This document shows positions 40,895 to 49,593 of a stretch of 64,000 bases of DNA, piece by piece (within the stretch, counting starts at the first letter, position 1; each line of letters starts with the position of its first letter). The notes under the pieces were generated by a model. That model ran no database searches. It was not told where the DNA came from and worked only from the letters and a program-made list of their open reading frames with translations. The stretch is taken from positions 6,746,001-6,810,000 of the forward strand of contig JBAGRP010000001.1 in NCBI GenBank assembly GCA_036924855.1. Reading direction: 5' to 3'. Position numbers and translations under genes: made by a program. The stretch comes from Nitrobacteraceae bacterium AZCC 2146. GTDB taxonomy: Bacteria; Pseudomonadota; Alphaproteobacteria; Rhizobiales; Xanthobacteraceae.

Positions 40895-42877
40895 ATGAAG
40901 CACAGCCATGTCGCATGGGGAACCGTCTTGTCGACGTCGGACGAACGCGAACGCGCATCTGGGTTGAGCCTGAGCCAGATCGAAACCTTTCTCGCACTTG
41001 TCGAGGAAGGCAGCATGCCGCGCGCATCTCGAAGATTGGGGCTGGGGCGCTCTACACTCAGCGCTCACATCAAATCGCTCGGCGATGAATTCAACCAAAG
41101 ATTGTTTGTCCGAATCCACGGCGGGCTGGCGATTACGCCGGCCGGCCTTGAAGCTTACCGTCAATTGAGGCCGCTGATGGCGCGCGCCGGATATTGCATG
41201 GCCTATTTTCACGATGCCTATGCCAGCACACCGCCGAAGATCATCAAGGTCGCGATGCCGGCCGGATTTTCCGGAGCGCTGATTGATCAGGCGATCGGGG
41301 TCGTCGGCAAAAGCGTGATCGGGCGATCTCCCGCAACCTGGGTCATGCCTGCCTACGGCACGGAGCGGGACGACGGGGGAGCGCTTGTGTTGAATTTCGG
41401 CGGCCTGAAATCGACCGTCTCGGCTGGCCAATCCTCAACGCGCATAAGCGACCGATGGATCGTCGTTCGGTCGAGCCCAAATGTTGGTTGGTCGAACGAA
41501 CCCGTACGGTTGTCAGACCTCGCGGATCTGACCATTACTGTGCCCAAACTCCCGGACGCGCAGCTTAGTTTGTTGCTGGCGGTCGCCGAGAAGGCGCAGG
41601 CGCGGATCAACTTCACCAGCCTCGAACTGCACGAGATATTTGCCGAGGCGACGCTGAATCAGAATTTCTGCTTCATGATGCCGGCAGCTCTGCTCAATCC
41701 ATCGCTGGCGTCGCAGCAATTCGAGTGCGCTGTTCTGGAGCGCAGTGAACTCGATCCGGGCATCGGGATTAACGGTAGCGACGGCGAACAGATTGGCGCT
41801 GCGCTTGCGGTTCAGTTTTCAGAAATGGTCGATGGTTTGCTGGCGGGTGCCGGTCTCATCGAGGCGCCGGAACCCGAGCGGCTTTCGCTAAAGTATTGCC
41901 GCTCATTCCTTGCCTTGTTCGAAGAACGTAATGTTCGCCGCGCCGCGCAACGGTTGTGCATCGTGCAGCCGGCTCTCACCGTACAGTTGCATGGTCTGGA
42001 AGACTTGCTGGGTACCCCTTTGTTTGTTCGGTCGCATCGCGGCCTCCAACCGAACGAGCGTGCGGAGGCTCTCAATTCGTTGCTGGCGCCGTTGATGGCG
42101 CAATTCAGCGCCGTCAGCCGGTCGCTTCGCGCCCCGCTCGGTGGCCGTTCGCGGCGGCTGCGTCTGGGGCTCATTCCCGCGCTCGATGCGGAAAGCGAAA
42201 CGGCGGAATATTTCGCCGACGCACTGGATCGCTGGTCCGGGAAACATCCCGAAATCGTCGTCCAGGTTCTGGAAGCCTATTCAGGCAAGCTGCTGCAGTG
42301 GTTATCATCCGGGCGCATCGATTTTGCGCTGATCGATCGCATCGTTCCTAATCCCGACATGGTCTTCGAACTCATCGCAGAAGACAGGATGGCTGTCGTT
42401 GTCGATCGCGCCGCCGATATGCTTCAGCCCGGCCCGGTGACACTGGAAAACGTCGCCAAGCTGCCGCTGGTCTTGCCTTCCAGCCGTCACGGCCTGCGAT
42501 CGATTCTGTTGCCGCAATTGCGCAAGGCCGGCCTCGATCTGAGCCCGCGCATCGAGGTGGATTCGATGGCCGCTGCGATCAGTCTGGTCAAGATGGGGCG
42601 CTATGCGACGATCCTGCCGGTCGGCGCAATCTACAAGAGCAGGGACCGGCGGCGGCTCTCCATTCACGAGATTTGTGAACCGCAGATTCTGCGCAGCATT
42701 TGTCTAGCACAGCTCAAGAACGAACTGTCGGACGGCGCGGCACAGGATTTTATCGCCGAACTTCGGCTGGCATTCTCCCATGCCGGCGAATTCAACGACG
42801 AAACTGCGGACCGGGCGGATGAAGATCTGGCCCAGCGCGTGAGAACGACAAACCTGCTGTCCACTGCAAGCCATTGA
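40895..42877 (+). CDS. Double LysR-type regulator: two HTH and two effector regions in one chain
   Basis: This 660-residue protein contains two LysR units. The first winged helix is at residues 25-84 (LSLSQIETFLALVEEGSMPR, LGLGRSTLSAHIKSLGDEF, FVRIHGGLAITPAG). A region of about 230 residues follows that keeps the length but little of the sequence of a LysR effector domain. The second winged helix is at 330-389 (LSLKYCRSFLALFEERNVRR, VQPALTVQLHGLEDLLGTPL), then a recognisable effector domain (RRLRLGLIPALD to about 630). Ordinary LysR proteins have about 300 residues and one HTH. There is no stop or frame break between the units. It sits between the peptide transporter and the monooxygenase genes and probably controls both. 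Confidence 0.88.
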   Translation: MKHSHVAWGTVLSTSDERERASGLSLSQIETFLALVEEGSMPRASRRLGLGRSTLSAHIKSLGDEFNQRLFVRIHGGLAITPAGLEAYRQLRPLMARAGYCMAYFHDAYASTPPKIIKVAMPAGFSGALIDQAIGVVGKSVIGRSPATWVMPAYGTERDDGGALVLNFGGLKSTVSAGQSSTRISDRWIVVRSSPNVGWSNEPVRLSDLADLTITVPKLPDAQLSLLLAVAEKAQARINFTSLELHEIFAEATLNQNFCFMMPAALLNPSLASQQFECAVLERSELDPGIGINGSDGEQIGAALAVQFSEMVDGLLAGAGLIEAPEPERLSLKYCRSFLALFEERNVRRAAQRLCIVQPALTVQLHGLEDLLGTPLFVRSHRGLQPNERAEALNSLLAPLMAQFSAVSRSLRAPLGGRSRRLRLGLIPALDAESETAEYFADALDRWSGKHPEIVVQVLEAYSGKLLQWLSSGRIDFALIDRIVPNPDMVFELIAEDRMAVVVDRAADMLQPGPVTLENVAKLPLVLPSSRHGLRSILLPQLRKAGLDLSPRIEVDSMAAAISLVKMGRYATILPVGAIYKSRDRRRLSIHEICEPQILRSICLAQLKNELSDGAAQDFIAELRLAFSHAGEFNDETADRADEDLAQRVRTTNLLSTASH

Positions 42878-43034
42878 CCGCTGCAGCGACGCCGGGCGAT
42901 TGCATCGATCGGCCCCGTATCCTGTCCGGCGTTTATTATCGTGCCGTTCATCAGATTGAATGGCTGAGTCCGAAGTGCTCGTGGTTAGCTTGATCAACTC
43001 AATCAGCTAGCCGCGTGGGGCGCAGGAGTCGGAC

Positions 43035-44327
43035 ATGAGAAAATTTCACCTGGGATGGTTTTTAGGTCCCGGCATTACCGTCCAAGGTTGGAATAGCCCG
43101 AACTATGCGCCGAGCTACGATTGGACCCAGCCCGATATTTTTCAGGACGGCGCCCGGGCGCTGGAGCGGGGCTGTTTCGACTTCATCATCCTGGAAGACA
43201 CCAGCGCGGTCCCGTCTGCTTACCAGGGCAGCATGGATTTCTATCTCAAGAACGCAACGATGACGCCGAAGCTCGATCCGGCGGTGCTGACGCCCTATTT
43301 GCTGATGGCGACCAAGCGCCTTGGTGTGGCTACGACGCTGACCACGACGTTCTACCCGCCGTGGATGCTGGCGCGGCAGATGTCGACGCTCGACCATTAT
43401 TCCAAGGGACGCATGGGCTGGAACATCGTCACCGCGACCAGCGACGCGGCGGCGCAGAACTACGGCTACGACAAGCAGTTCGAACATGACCAGCGCTACG
43501 ACATGGCTGATGAATACATCGACCTCGTCAAGCAGCTGTGGGAATCCTGGGACGCCGACGCTGTCGTGATGGACCCGGAGGGCGGCACCTTCATAGATCC
43601 CGCGAAGGTAAAGGCCGTTAATTTCGAAGGAAAATACTACAAGGTGCGCGGACCTCTCAATGTCCCCCGCTCGCCGCAGACCAAGCCGCTTTACATCGCG
43701 CCGGGTGGTTCGCCACGCGGTCGCAAGTTCAGCGGCCGCAATGCCGAAGTCGTGCTTGCCGGCGGTGAAACGCTTGCGGACATGAAGGAATATCGCGACG
43801 AAGTCCGTACCCACGCTGTGGTCTACGGCCGCGATCCCGACAAGGTTAAGACGATGTTCATCTGCGGCGCCTTCGTCGCGCGAGACAAGGCGATGGCGGA
43901 GGAATTCAGGGTCAACCTGCCAAAGATGCGCGCGAAGCGCCTCGAAGTCACGCTGGCATCGATGTCGTTCCTGTCGGGCATCGATTTCTCGAAATTCGAT
44001 CTCGACACACCGCTTCCGGAGATCAAGACCAACGGCATGCAGACCATGCTGAAGATGTTCAAGGACGCCGGTCCGACCGCGACGCTGCGCGATATCGCCA
44101 TGCGCCCGCCGGGCTGGGAAGTGATCGGGACGCCCGATGAATGCGCGTCGATCATGCAGGAGGCGATGGAGGAGATCGGCGGCGATGGCTTCCTGATCAC
44201 CGGGCCGCTGGTTCCCCGCTACGTCAACTCCGTTGTCGATGAACTGGTACCGGTGCTGCAGAAGCGCGGCCTGGTCCGCACCGAATACACGCACGAGCAT
44301 CTGCGCGATAACGTGATGGAATTCTAA
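43035..44327 (+). CDS. FMN-dependent monooxygenase of the NtaA/SnaA/DszA group
   Basis: A luciferase-fold monooxygenase of 430 residues. The NtaA/DszA-type features are FLGPGITVQGWNSPNYAPSY near the start, LERGCFDFIILEDTS, MLARQMSTLDHYSKGRMGWN and IVTATSDAAAQNYG. The region DQRYDMADEYIDLVKQLWES is also typical. These enzymes use reduced FMN made by a separate reductase to attack C-N or C-S bonds (nitrilotriacetate, dibenzothiophene sulfone, pristinamycin, uracil in related RutA). The next gene encodes a flavin reductase domain, a fitting partner. The substrate is inferred only from neighbours: an N-heterocycle or substituted amine. Confidence 0.92.
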   Translation: MRKFHLGWFLGPGITVQGWNSPNYAPSYDWTQPDIFQDGARALERGCFDFIILEDTSAVPSAYQGSMDFYLKNATMTPKLDPAVLTPYLLMATKRLGVATTLTTTFYPPWMLARQMSTLDHYSKGRMGWNIVTATSDAAAQNYGYDKQFEHDQRYDMADEYIDLVKQLWESWDADAVVMDPEGGTFIDPAKVKAVNFEGKYYKVRGPLNVPRSPQTKPLYIAPGGSPRGRKFSGRNAEVVLAGGETLADMKEYRDEVRTHAVVYGRDPDKVKTMFICGAFVARDKAMAEEFRVNLPKMRAKRLEVTLASMSFLSGIDFSKFDLDTPLPEIKTNGMQTMLKMFKDAGPTATLRDIAMRPPGWEVIGTPDECASIMQEAMEEIGGDGFLITGPLVPRYVNSVVDELVPVLQKRGLVRTEYTHEHLRDNVMEF

Positions 44328-44426
44328 CTCCATCTCTAACCGGCGCAGGATTGCCCGGCACGCAGGTTTTCCTAGCCGGCTCGCAGGGTGATCGGGCAGC
44401 GGTCGCGCATATCAGGAGGCTTCGGA

Positions 44427-45494
44427 TTGGGAAAGCATAGCAACATCGCGCTGGTAAGCGGCGTTCTCTTCAAGTCGCTGATGCGCAATATTGCCTCCAG
44501 CGTTGCCGTGATCACGACCAATCAGGGGGGCAAGCATCACGGCATGACAGCGACCGCGATGTGCAGCGTCAGCGCCGATCCGGCCACCATCCTGATCGTG
44601 GTCAATCGATCGACCCGCAGCCATCCGATCATCTCCGCGGCCAAGAGCTTTACGGTCAATATCCTGGCCGAGCATCAGCACGCCATCAGTGGGCGCTTCG
44701 CATCGAAACACGACGATCCGTTCGACGGCATCGAGCACCGCGTCGGTGCGAATGGAAGCCCGATCATCAAGGATGTGGCGGCTTATATCGAATGCACGAC
44801 GGTGTCCGAGATCGATGTCGGCACCCACACCATCTTCATCGGCAATGTGATTGGCGGCGACGTCTCGCAGGCGCATCCGCTTGTCTATCATGAGGGCGAA
44901 TACAAATCGTTGTCGCCGCGCTCCACAGACCGTGACGTCGCGGCGATGTTTCTCGATCGTTGGTCGCCGCGCGCTTTCGCGGCCAGCGAGATCAATGACG
45001 AATTGCTGATGTCGTTTTTCGAAGCGGCACGATGGGCGCCATCATCGATGAATGCGCAGCCCTGGCGCTTCGTCTACGTGAAGCGCGGGGAGCCGGGCTG
45101 GCAGCCGTTCCTCGACGCCTTGTCGAACACCAACCGTTCATGGGCGTCGCAGGCCTCCGCTCTCATCGCCTTCGTTTCCAAGGAGACGATGGAGTATGGC
45201 GGCAAAGAGGTCGCGTCTCCCACGCACAGTTTCGATACCGGTGCCGCGTGGATGAGCTTTGCGCTTCAAGCCAGCCTGTCCGGCTGGCACACCCATGGCA
45301 TGGCCGGATTCAGCGGCGAAAAGCTCCGGGAAGCTTTGGCGGTGCCCGCGAGCTTCACCATCAATGCGGTCGCGGCGATCGGCAAGCTCGGCGATGGCGC
45401 GAGCCTGCCGGAGCATTTGAAGGTGAGGGAGATTCCCAGCGAACGGAATTCACTGGCGGAGCTGGTTTTCAACGGGACATTCGGGGCCGAATGA
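44427..45494 (+). CDS. Fusion of a flavin reductase domain and a nitroreductase domain
   Basis: Residues 1-165 form an FMN-reductase-like split barrel (MRNIASSVAVITTNQGGKHH, GMTATAMCSVSADPATILIV, FTVNILAEHQHAISGRFA), the type that feeds FMNH2 to two-component monooxygenases. Residues 170-355 form a nitroreductase fold (DRWSPRAFAASEINDELLMS, FEAARWAPSSMNAQPWRFVY, AAIGKLGD). The start TTG 44427 has a perfect AGGAGG 7 bases upstream; ATG lies only in-frame at 44388 without one. The pairing recalls RutF and RutE of the pyrimidine pathway, here in one chain. The product ends in a 4-bp overlap with the aldo/keto reductase gene. Confidence 0.88.
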   Translation: MGKHSNIALVSGVLFKSLMRNIASSVAVITTNQGGKHHGMTATAMCSVSADPATILIVVNRSTRSHPIISAAKSFTVNILAEHQHAISGRFASKHDDPFDGIEHRVGANGSPIIKDVAAYIECTTVSEIDVGTHTIFIGNVIGGDVSQAHPLVYHEGEYKSLSPRSTDRDVAAMFLDRWSPRAFAASEINDELLMSFFEAARWAPSSMNAQPWRFVYVKRGEPGWQPFLDALSNTNRSWASQASALIAFVSKETMEYGGKEVASPTHSFDTGAAWMSFALQASLSGWHTHGMAGFSGEKLREALAVPASFTINAVAAIGKLGDGASLPEHLKVREIPSERNSLAELVFNGTFGAE

Positions 45495-46345
45495 GCGCGT
45501 ACTCCACCATCGCACCCGGCGCCCTGGCAAAGCTGAAGCTTCCGCCGATTGGTTTGGGCACCCGGCTGCTTGTGGCGGAAGAATGCTCGGCTGTCGTCGA
45601 GCAGGCGATATCGATCGGCTATCGCTATATCGATACGGCCCCGATTTACGGCAATGAAGCCGCGATCGGAGAGGGCATCCGGCGTTCCGCGATGCCGCGC
45701 GAAGAGATCTTTGTCACAACAAAGGTGGAGCGCGACAATCTCCGCGCCGGGCCTTTGCAGAAATCCGTCGAGAACAGCCTGACAGCGCTGAAGTCAGACT
45801 ATATCGATTTGCTGCTGATCCACTGGCCAAACCAGGAGATCCCGCTGTCCGAGACGATCGCGGCGATGTACGCGCTCAGGAAGCGCGGCTTGTTGAAGCA
45901 TATCGGCGTCGCCAACTTCCCAATCGCCATGCTGGATCAGGCGATTGAGCTGGCGTGCCAGAATGGCGCGGACATCGCCGCCAACCAGGTCGAAATCCAT
46001 CCGTCCCTGTATCCCTCGAAATTAATCGAGGCCTGCCGGCAGCGCGGCGTCGCGACGATCGCTTACTCTCCCATGGGGCGCGATGACCTCAAGCATCCCG
46101 TTGTGCTGGAGATCGCGTCGCGGCTGGGTCGAGGCCCCTCGCAAATCATCCTGCGATGGCATGCCCAGCAGGGCGTGTTGCCGATACCCATTCCGGATAC
46201 AGCAACCCACGATCAGATCGCGCAGCAATACGACATCTTCGACTTTGCGCTGTCCACGGCCGATCTGAATCGTCTTTCCAGCCTCACCCCGCAAACACGC
46301 TATTTCAATCCGGCATGGTCCCCCGTGTGGGACCCGCTGGTTTGA
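45491..46345 (+). CDS. Aldo/keto reductase
   Basis: A 284-residue (alpha/beta)8 NAD(P)H-dependent carbonyl reductase. The catalytic tetrad is visible: Asp and Tyr in IDTAPIYGNEAAIG, Lys in FVTTKVERD and His in LLLIHWPNQE. The second signature is KRGLLKHIGVANFPIAML, and the C-terminal coenzyme loop is VLPIPIPDTATHDQIAQQ, where IPK-type Lys is replaced. ATG 45491 overlaps the stop of the reductase fusion by 4 bp. In this operon it probably reduces an aldehyde or keto product released by the monooxygenase. Confidence 0.9.
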   Translation: MSAYSTIAPGALAKLKLPPIGLGTRLLVAEECSAVVEQAISIGYRYIDTAPIYGNEAAIGEGIRRSAMPREEIFVTTKVERDNLRAGPLQKSVENSLTALKSDYIDLLLIHWPNQEIPLSETIAAMYALRKRGLLKHIGVANFPIAMLDQAIELACQNGADIAANQVEIHPSLYPSKLIEACRQRGVATIAYSPMGRDDLKHPVVLEIASRLGRGPSQIILRWHAQQGVLPIPIPDTATHDQIAQQYDIFDFALSTADLNRLSSLTPQTRYFNPAWSPVWDPLV

Positions 46346-46386
46346 CCGTTCAGGCCCCTTCAGCAAGACCACACGGAGTAAAGTCC

Positions 46387-47967
46387 ATGCACCGACGCGA
46401 TTTTTTGAAGGCCCTGGCCGTCACCACGCTTCCGATGCCGGCCATCGCCCAGAGCGCGAAGCCGAAGACGCTTCGCATCATCAAGAATCAGAATCTCGGA
46501 AGCATCGATCCCATCTGGACGACGGCGGCCGCGACGCAGGATTTCAGCTTCATGGTGTTCGACGTCATCGTTGGCGTCGATTCGAATTTCGTTCCGAAGC
46601 CGCAAATGGCGGAGAGCTGGTCCATCGAGGATGGCGGCAAGACTTATATCTTCAAGCTGCGTCCGGGCCTGAAGTTTCACGATGGCGAGCCGGTGCGTGC
46701 CATCGACTGCATCGAGTCGATCCGAAGATGGTCCGCGCGCGACGTGGCCGGACAATCGGTGGCCGCTGTCACCGAGTCCATGGATGCGATGGACGACAAG
46801 ACCTTTCGCATTCGGCTGAAGTCGCCGTTTCCCTTGCTTCTCGATGCCCTGGGCAAGCTCAGCCCGGCAAGCTGCATCATCATGCCGGAGCGTCTGGCGA
46901 AGGTCGATCCCTTCAAGCAGATCCCGGAGGCCATCGGCAGCGGCCCCTTCATGTTCCTCAAGAGCGAGTGGGTGCCGGGTCACCGGGCGTCCTTTGCCAA
47001 ATTCAACGACTACGTGCCGCGGCCCGAGCCATCCAGCGGACTGGCCGGGGGGCATGTGGTCAAGGTCGACCGGGTCGAATGGTCGTTCATTAGCGATGCC
47101 GCGACTGCGGCGGCTGCCATGCAATCCGGCGAGCAGGATTACTGGGATGGCGTGCCGCCCGATCTGGTTCCACTGCTCAAGGAGAGCCCGAATCTGAATG
47201 TCGGACCGCGCAATACCGGCGGCGTTTACTACAACTTCGTGATGAACCACCTGCAGCCGCCCTTCAACAATCCGGCGATCCGTCAGGCGCTGGCGATGGG
47301 CGTCAACCAGTCGGACTATCTGATCGCCGCGACCGGCGGCCTGCCCGAGAATGGCGGCACCTGCACCAGCTTCTACACCTGCACGTCGCCGAATGTGAGC
47401 GACGAGGGGGCCGCCGTTCTCAAGGAACGGAATATCGAAAAGGCGCGCGCCGCGCTCAAGGCGGCGGGCTATGCGGGCGAGAAGGTGGTCTTCATCGGCG
47501 CGACGGATCCGCCAGCGGTTGCGGCGATCGCGCAGGTCTCCGATGATCTGTTGCGGCGCATTGGATTCAATGTCGAGTTCGTCACTACCGACTTCGCCGG
47601 CATGATCCAGCGGCGCGTCAACAAGGATACCGTCGACAAGGGCGGATGGAGCGCTTTCAACAGCACCTATGGCGGCGTCGATATGCGCAACCCCTCGGTC
47701 AACACGCTGTTGCGCGGCGCTGGCGCAGGCAGCTGGTTCGGCTGGCCGACCAATCCGAAGTTGGAGGAGTTGCGAAACCAGTGGTTCGTTCTGACGGACG
47801 ATGCGGAGCGCATCCGCGTCGCCCACGAAATCCAGGCCGAAGCCTTCAAGACGCTGCCCTATATTCCGCTTTGCTATTCGTTTCCCGCAACGGCCTACAG
47901 CAAGAAGCTGACTGGCGTCACGCGGGGGCCGATCACATCGTTCTGGGATATTGCAAAGGCGGATTGA
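46387..47967 (+). CDS. Peptide/opine-type ABC binding protein (SBP family 5)
   Basis: A 526-residue periplasmic binding protein. The N-terminus MHRRDFLKALAVTTLPMPAI is a twin-arginine signal. The family 5 signature is AESWSIEDGGKTYIFKLRPG and LKFHDGEPVRAIDCIESIRR. Further features are the ligand-cradle segment RNTGGVYYNFVMNHLQPPFN and a long second lobe. It supplies the binding component missing from the BCDF genes at 36998-40825, from which it is separated by the regulator and enzyme genes. ATG 46387 is chosen because it begins the Tat signal; the frame is open further upstream. Confidence 0.92.
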   Translation: MHRRDFLKALAVTTLPMPAIAQSAKPKTLRIIKNQNLGSIDPIWTTAAATQDFSFMVFDVIVGVDSNFVPKPQMAESWSIEDGGKTYIFKLRPGLKFHDGEPVRAIDCIESIRRWSARDVAGQSVAAVTESMDAMDDKTFRIRLKSPFPLLLDALGKLSPASCIIMPERLAKVDPFKQIPEAIGSGPFMFLKSEWVPGHRASFAKFNDYVPRPEPSSGLAGGHVVKVDRVEWSFISDAATAAAAMQSGEQDYWDGVPPDLVPLLKESPNLNVGPRNTGGVYYNFVMNHLQPPFNNPAIRQALAMGVNQSDYLIAATGGLPENGGTCTSFYTCTSPNVSDEGAAVLKERNIEKARAALKAAGYAGEKVVFIGATDPPAVAAIAQVSDDLLRRIGFNVEFVTTDFAGMIQRRVNKDTVDKGGWSAFNSTYGGVDMRNPSVNTLLRGAGAGSWFGWPTNPKLEELRNQWFVLTDDAERIRVAHEIQAEAFKTLPYIPLCYSFPATAYSKKLTGVTRGPITSFWDIAKAD

Positions 47968-48130
47968 TCCGGCGAAGGCACTTCAATCCGCGCGTTCGAA
48001 AAATGGCTGACGATCCAGCGATGCGCTTCGCCACGCGACTTGATCATCAGCCTGCAGGGATGGCCGACATTTCATCGACAACGAGCAACTGTTCGACGTC
48101 TTCGTGAATTCGCACTGAACTGGACCTGCC

Positions 48131-48172
48131 ATGAGTAGCTTGAGATGAGTAACTTGACATGAGTGATTTTGA
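48131..48172 (+). repeat. Three tandem 14-bp units, each beginning ATGAGT
   Basis: ATG codons at 48131, 48145 and 48159 start imperfect 14-bp copies (ATGAGTAGCTTGAG, ATGAGTAACTTGAC, ATGAGTGATTTTGA). The third is the real gene start. The first two open five-codon frames ending in TGA (MSSLR, MSNLT). They could act as leader mini-genes or simply be a duplication. Confidence 0.75.
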
Positions 48173-49526
48173 TCTGGTCGTCACCGGCCGCGTGGTGCTC
48201 ACCGACCGCGTCCTCCAAGACGGCTATGTCGCTGTTCGCGGCGGCATCGTCGAGCGCGTCGGCAACGGCGCGGCGCCGCAGGCGGCGGAGCGCCAGGACT
48301 TTGGCTCATCTTACGTGCTGCCCGGCGCCATCGATGCCCAGGTGCACTCTAAATCGCAGCTGAACCAGGAGGATTTCATCTGGTCGACCCGGGCTGCGGC
48401 GGCCGGCGGCGTCACCACCATCGTCGACATGCCCTATGACGCCGGCTTCCTGGTCTGCACCGGCGACCGCGTCCGGCAGAAGATCGAAGAGGCCGGCGCG
48501 CAGGCGCGGGTCGATTTTGCGCTCTATGGCACCATCGCGCCGGAAGACGGGCCGAAGCACATCGCCGATATGGTGGAAGCCGGCGTCGCCGCGTTCAAGT
48601 TCTCCACCTTCAACACCGATCCAAAGCGTTTTCCGCGGATCGCGCCGCAGGTGCTGTATGAATGCTTCACCGAGATCGGCAAGCATGGCCTCGCCGCCGG
48701 CGTGCACAACGAGAATGACGAGATGGTGCGCGCCGCCATCGCGGCGGTGGAAGCCTCGGGGATATCAGACTATCGCGCCCACGGCCTGTCGCGGCCGCCG
48801 GTGACCGAGACCCTGGCGATGGCCGAGGTCTATGAGATCGGTGCCCAGGCCGGCTGCTCTGCGCATGTGGTGCATTGCTCGGTGGGTCGCGGCTACGAGC
48901 TCTGCGAATCCTATCGCCGCCAGGGCTTTGACGCCACGGTGGAGGCGTGCATCCACTATCTCATCCTCGACGAGGAGCACGACGTCTCGCGGCTGGTCGG
49001 CAAGGCGAAGATCAATCCGCCGATCCGGCCGCGTCATGAAGTCGAGGCGCTGTGGCGGCATCTCGCCGCCGGCCATGTCACCGTGGTCTCCACCGATCAC
49101 GTCTCCTGGTCGGAGAACCGCAAGAACGATCCGGACATGTTGAAGAACTCTTCCGGTGTGCCGGGACTGGAAGTTCTGTACGCTCTGCTGGTGAAGGGCC
49201 TCACCGAACGCCATCTCGACATCAGCCACGCCGCGCGACTGCTCGCCGCCAATCCGGCGCGGCTGTTTCGCATCGGCCGTCGCAAGGGCGCCATCGAGCC
49301 CGGCCGCGATGCCGATCTGGTGGTCATGGCGCACGCGCCGCATCGCTACGATCCGGCCGCGTCAGGCCAAAACTTCGTGACCTGGAGCCCCTATGCCGGC
49401 ATCGAGCTGCCGTATCGCCCGGTCGCCACCTATCTGCGCGGCAAGGCCATCTATGACGGCACCAACGTCACAGCCGAAGCCGGTAACGGCCGCTTCGTCC
49501 GGCCGCCGCTGTTGTCCAACTTGTGA
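48159..49526 (+). CDS. Dihydroorotase/allantoinase-like cyclic amidohydrolase
   Basis: A 455-residue metal-dependent hydrolase that would open a cyclic amide. Metal-site residues are the second His of DAQVHSKSQ, the carbamylated Lys in AAFKFSTFN, His in VHNENDE, His in AHVVHCSVG and Asp in VVSTDHVSW. The first His of the usual HxH is Gln. I recall QxH in part of the dihydroorotase-like family, so activity is not excluded. The C-terminal IEPGRDADLVVM is typical. As the last gene of the monooxygenase cluster it probably hydrolyses the oxidised ring. Two mini-ATGs precede the start. Confidence 0.9.
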   Translation: MSDFDLVVTGRVVLTDRVLQDGYVAVRGGIVERVGNGAAPQAAERQDFGSSYVLPGAIDAQVHSKSQLNQEDFIWSTRAAAAGGVTTIVDMPYDAGFLVCTGDRVRQKIEEAGAQARVDFALYGTIAPEDGPKHIADMVEAGVAAFKFSTFNTDPKRFPRIAPQVLYECFTEIGKHGLAAGVHNENDEMVRAAIAAVEASGISDYRAHGLSRPPVTETLAMAEVYEIGAQAGCSAHVVHCSVGRGYELCESYRRQGFDATVEACIHYLILDEEHDVSRLVGKAKINPPIRPRHEVEALWRHLAAGHVTVVSTDHVSWSENRKNDPDMLKNSSGVPGLEVLYALLVKGLTERHLDISHAARLLAANPARLFRIGRRKGAIEPGRDADLVVMAHAPHRYDPAASGQNFVTWSPYAGIELPYRPVATYLRGKAIYDGTNVTAEAGNGRFVRPPLLSNL

Positions 49527-49593
49527 TAACGCGGCTGTAGTTATTGTCCGGGGTCAACAACGAGCAGACCGACATGCTCAGCCCGTTGGTCTG

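Noticed and set aside
43062..44333. A 423-codon frame antisense to the monooxygenase
   Set aside because: Composition typical of antisense GC-rich DNA and no ribosome site.
45032..45490. Upstream extension of the aldo/keto reductase frame
   Set aside because: It only overlaps the nitroreductase domain in another frame; the ATG at 45491 overlaps the preceding stop and starts the family sequence.
46360..47826. A 488-codon minus-strand frame over the ABC binding protein gene
   Set aside because: Long but without any family pattern; the plus strand encodes a clear Tat-exported binding protein.
49565..49593. Terminator between the convergent amidohydrolase and fumarase genes
   Set aside because: A 9-bp imperfect stem with an 11-base loop and no T run; too weak to list.
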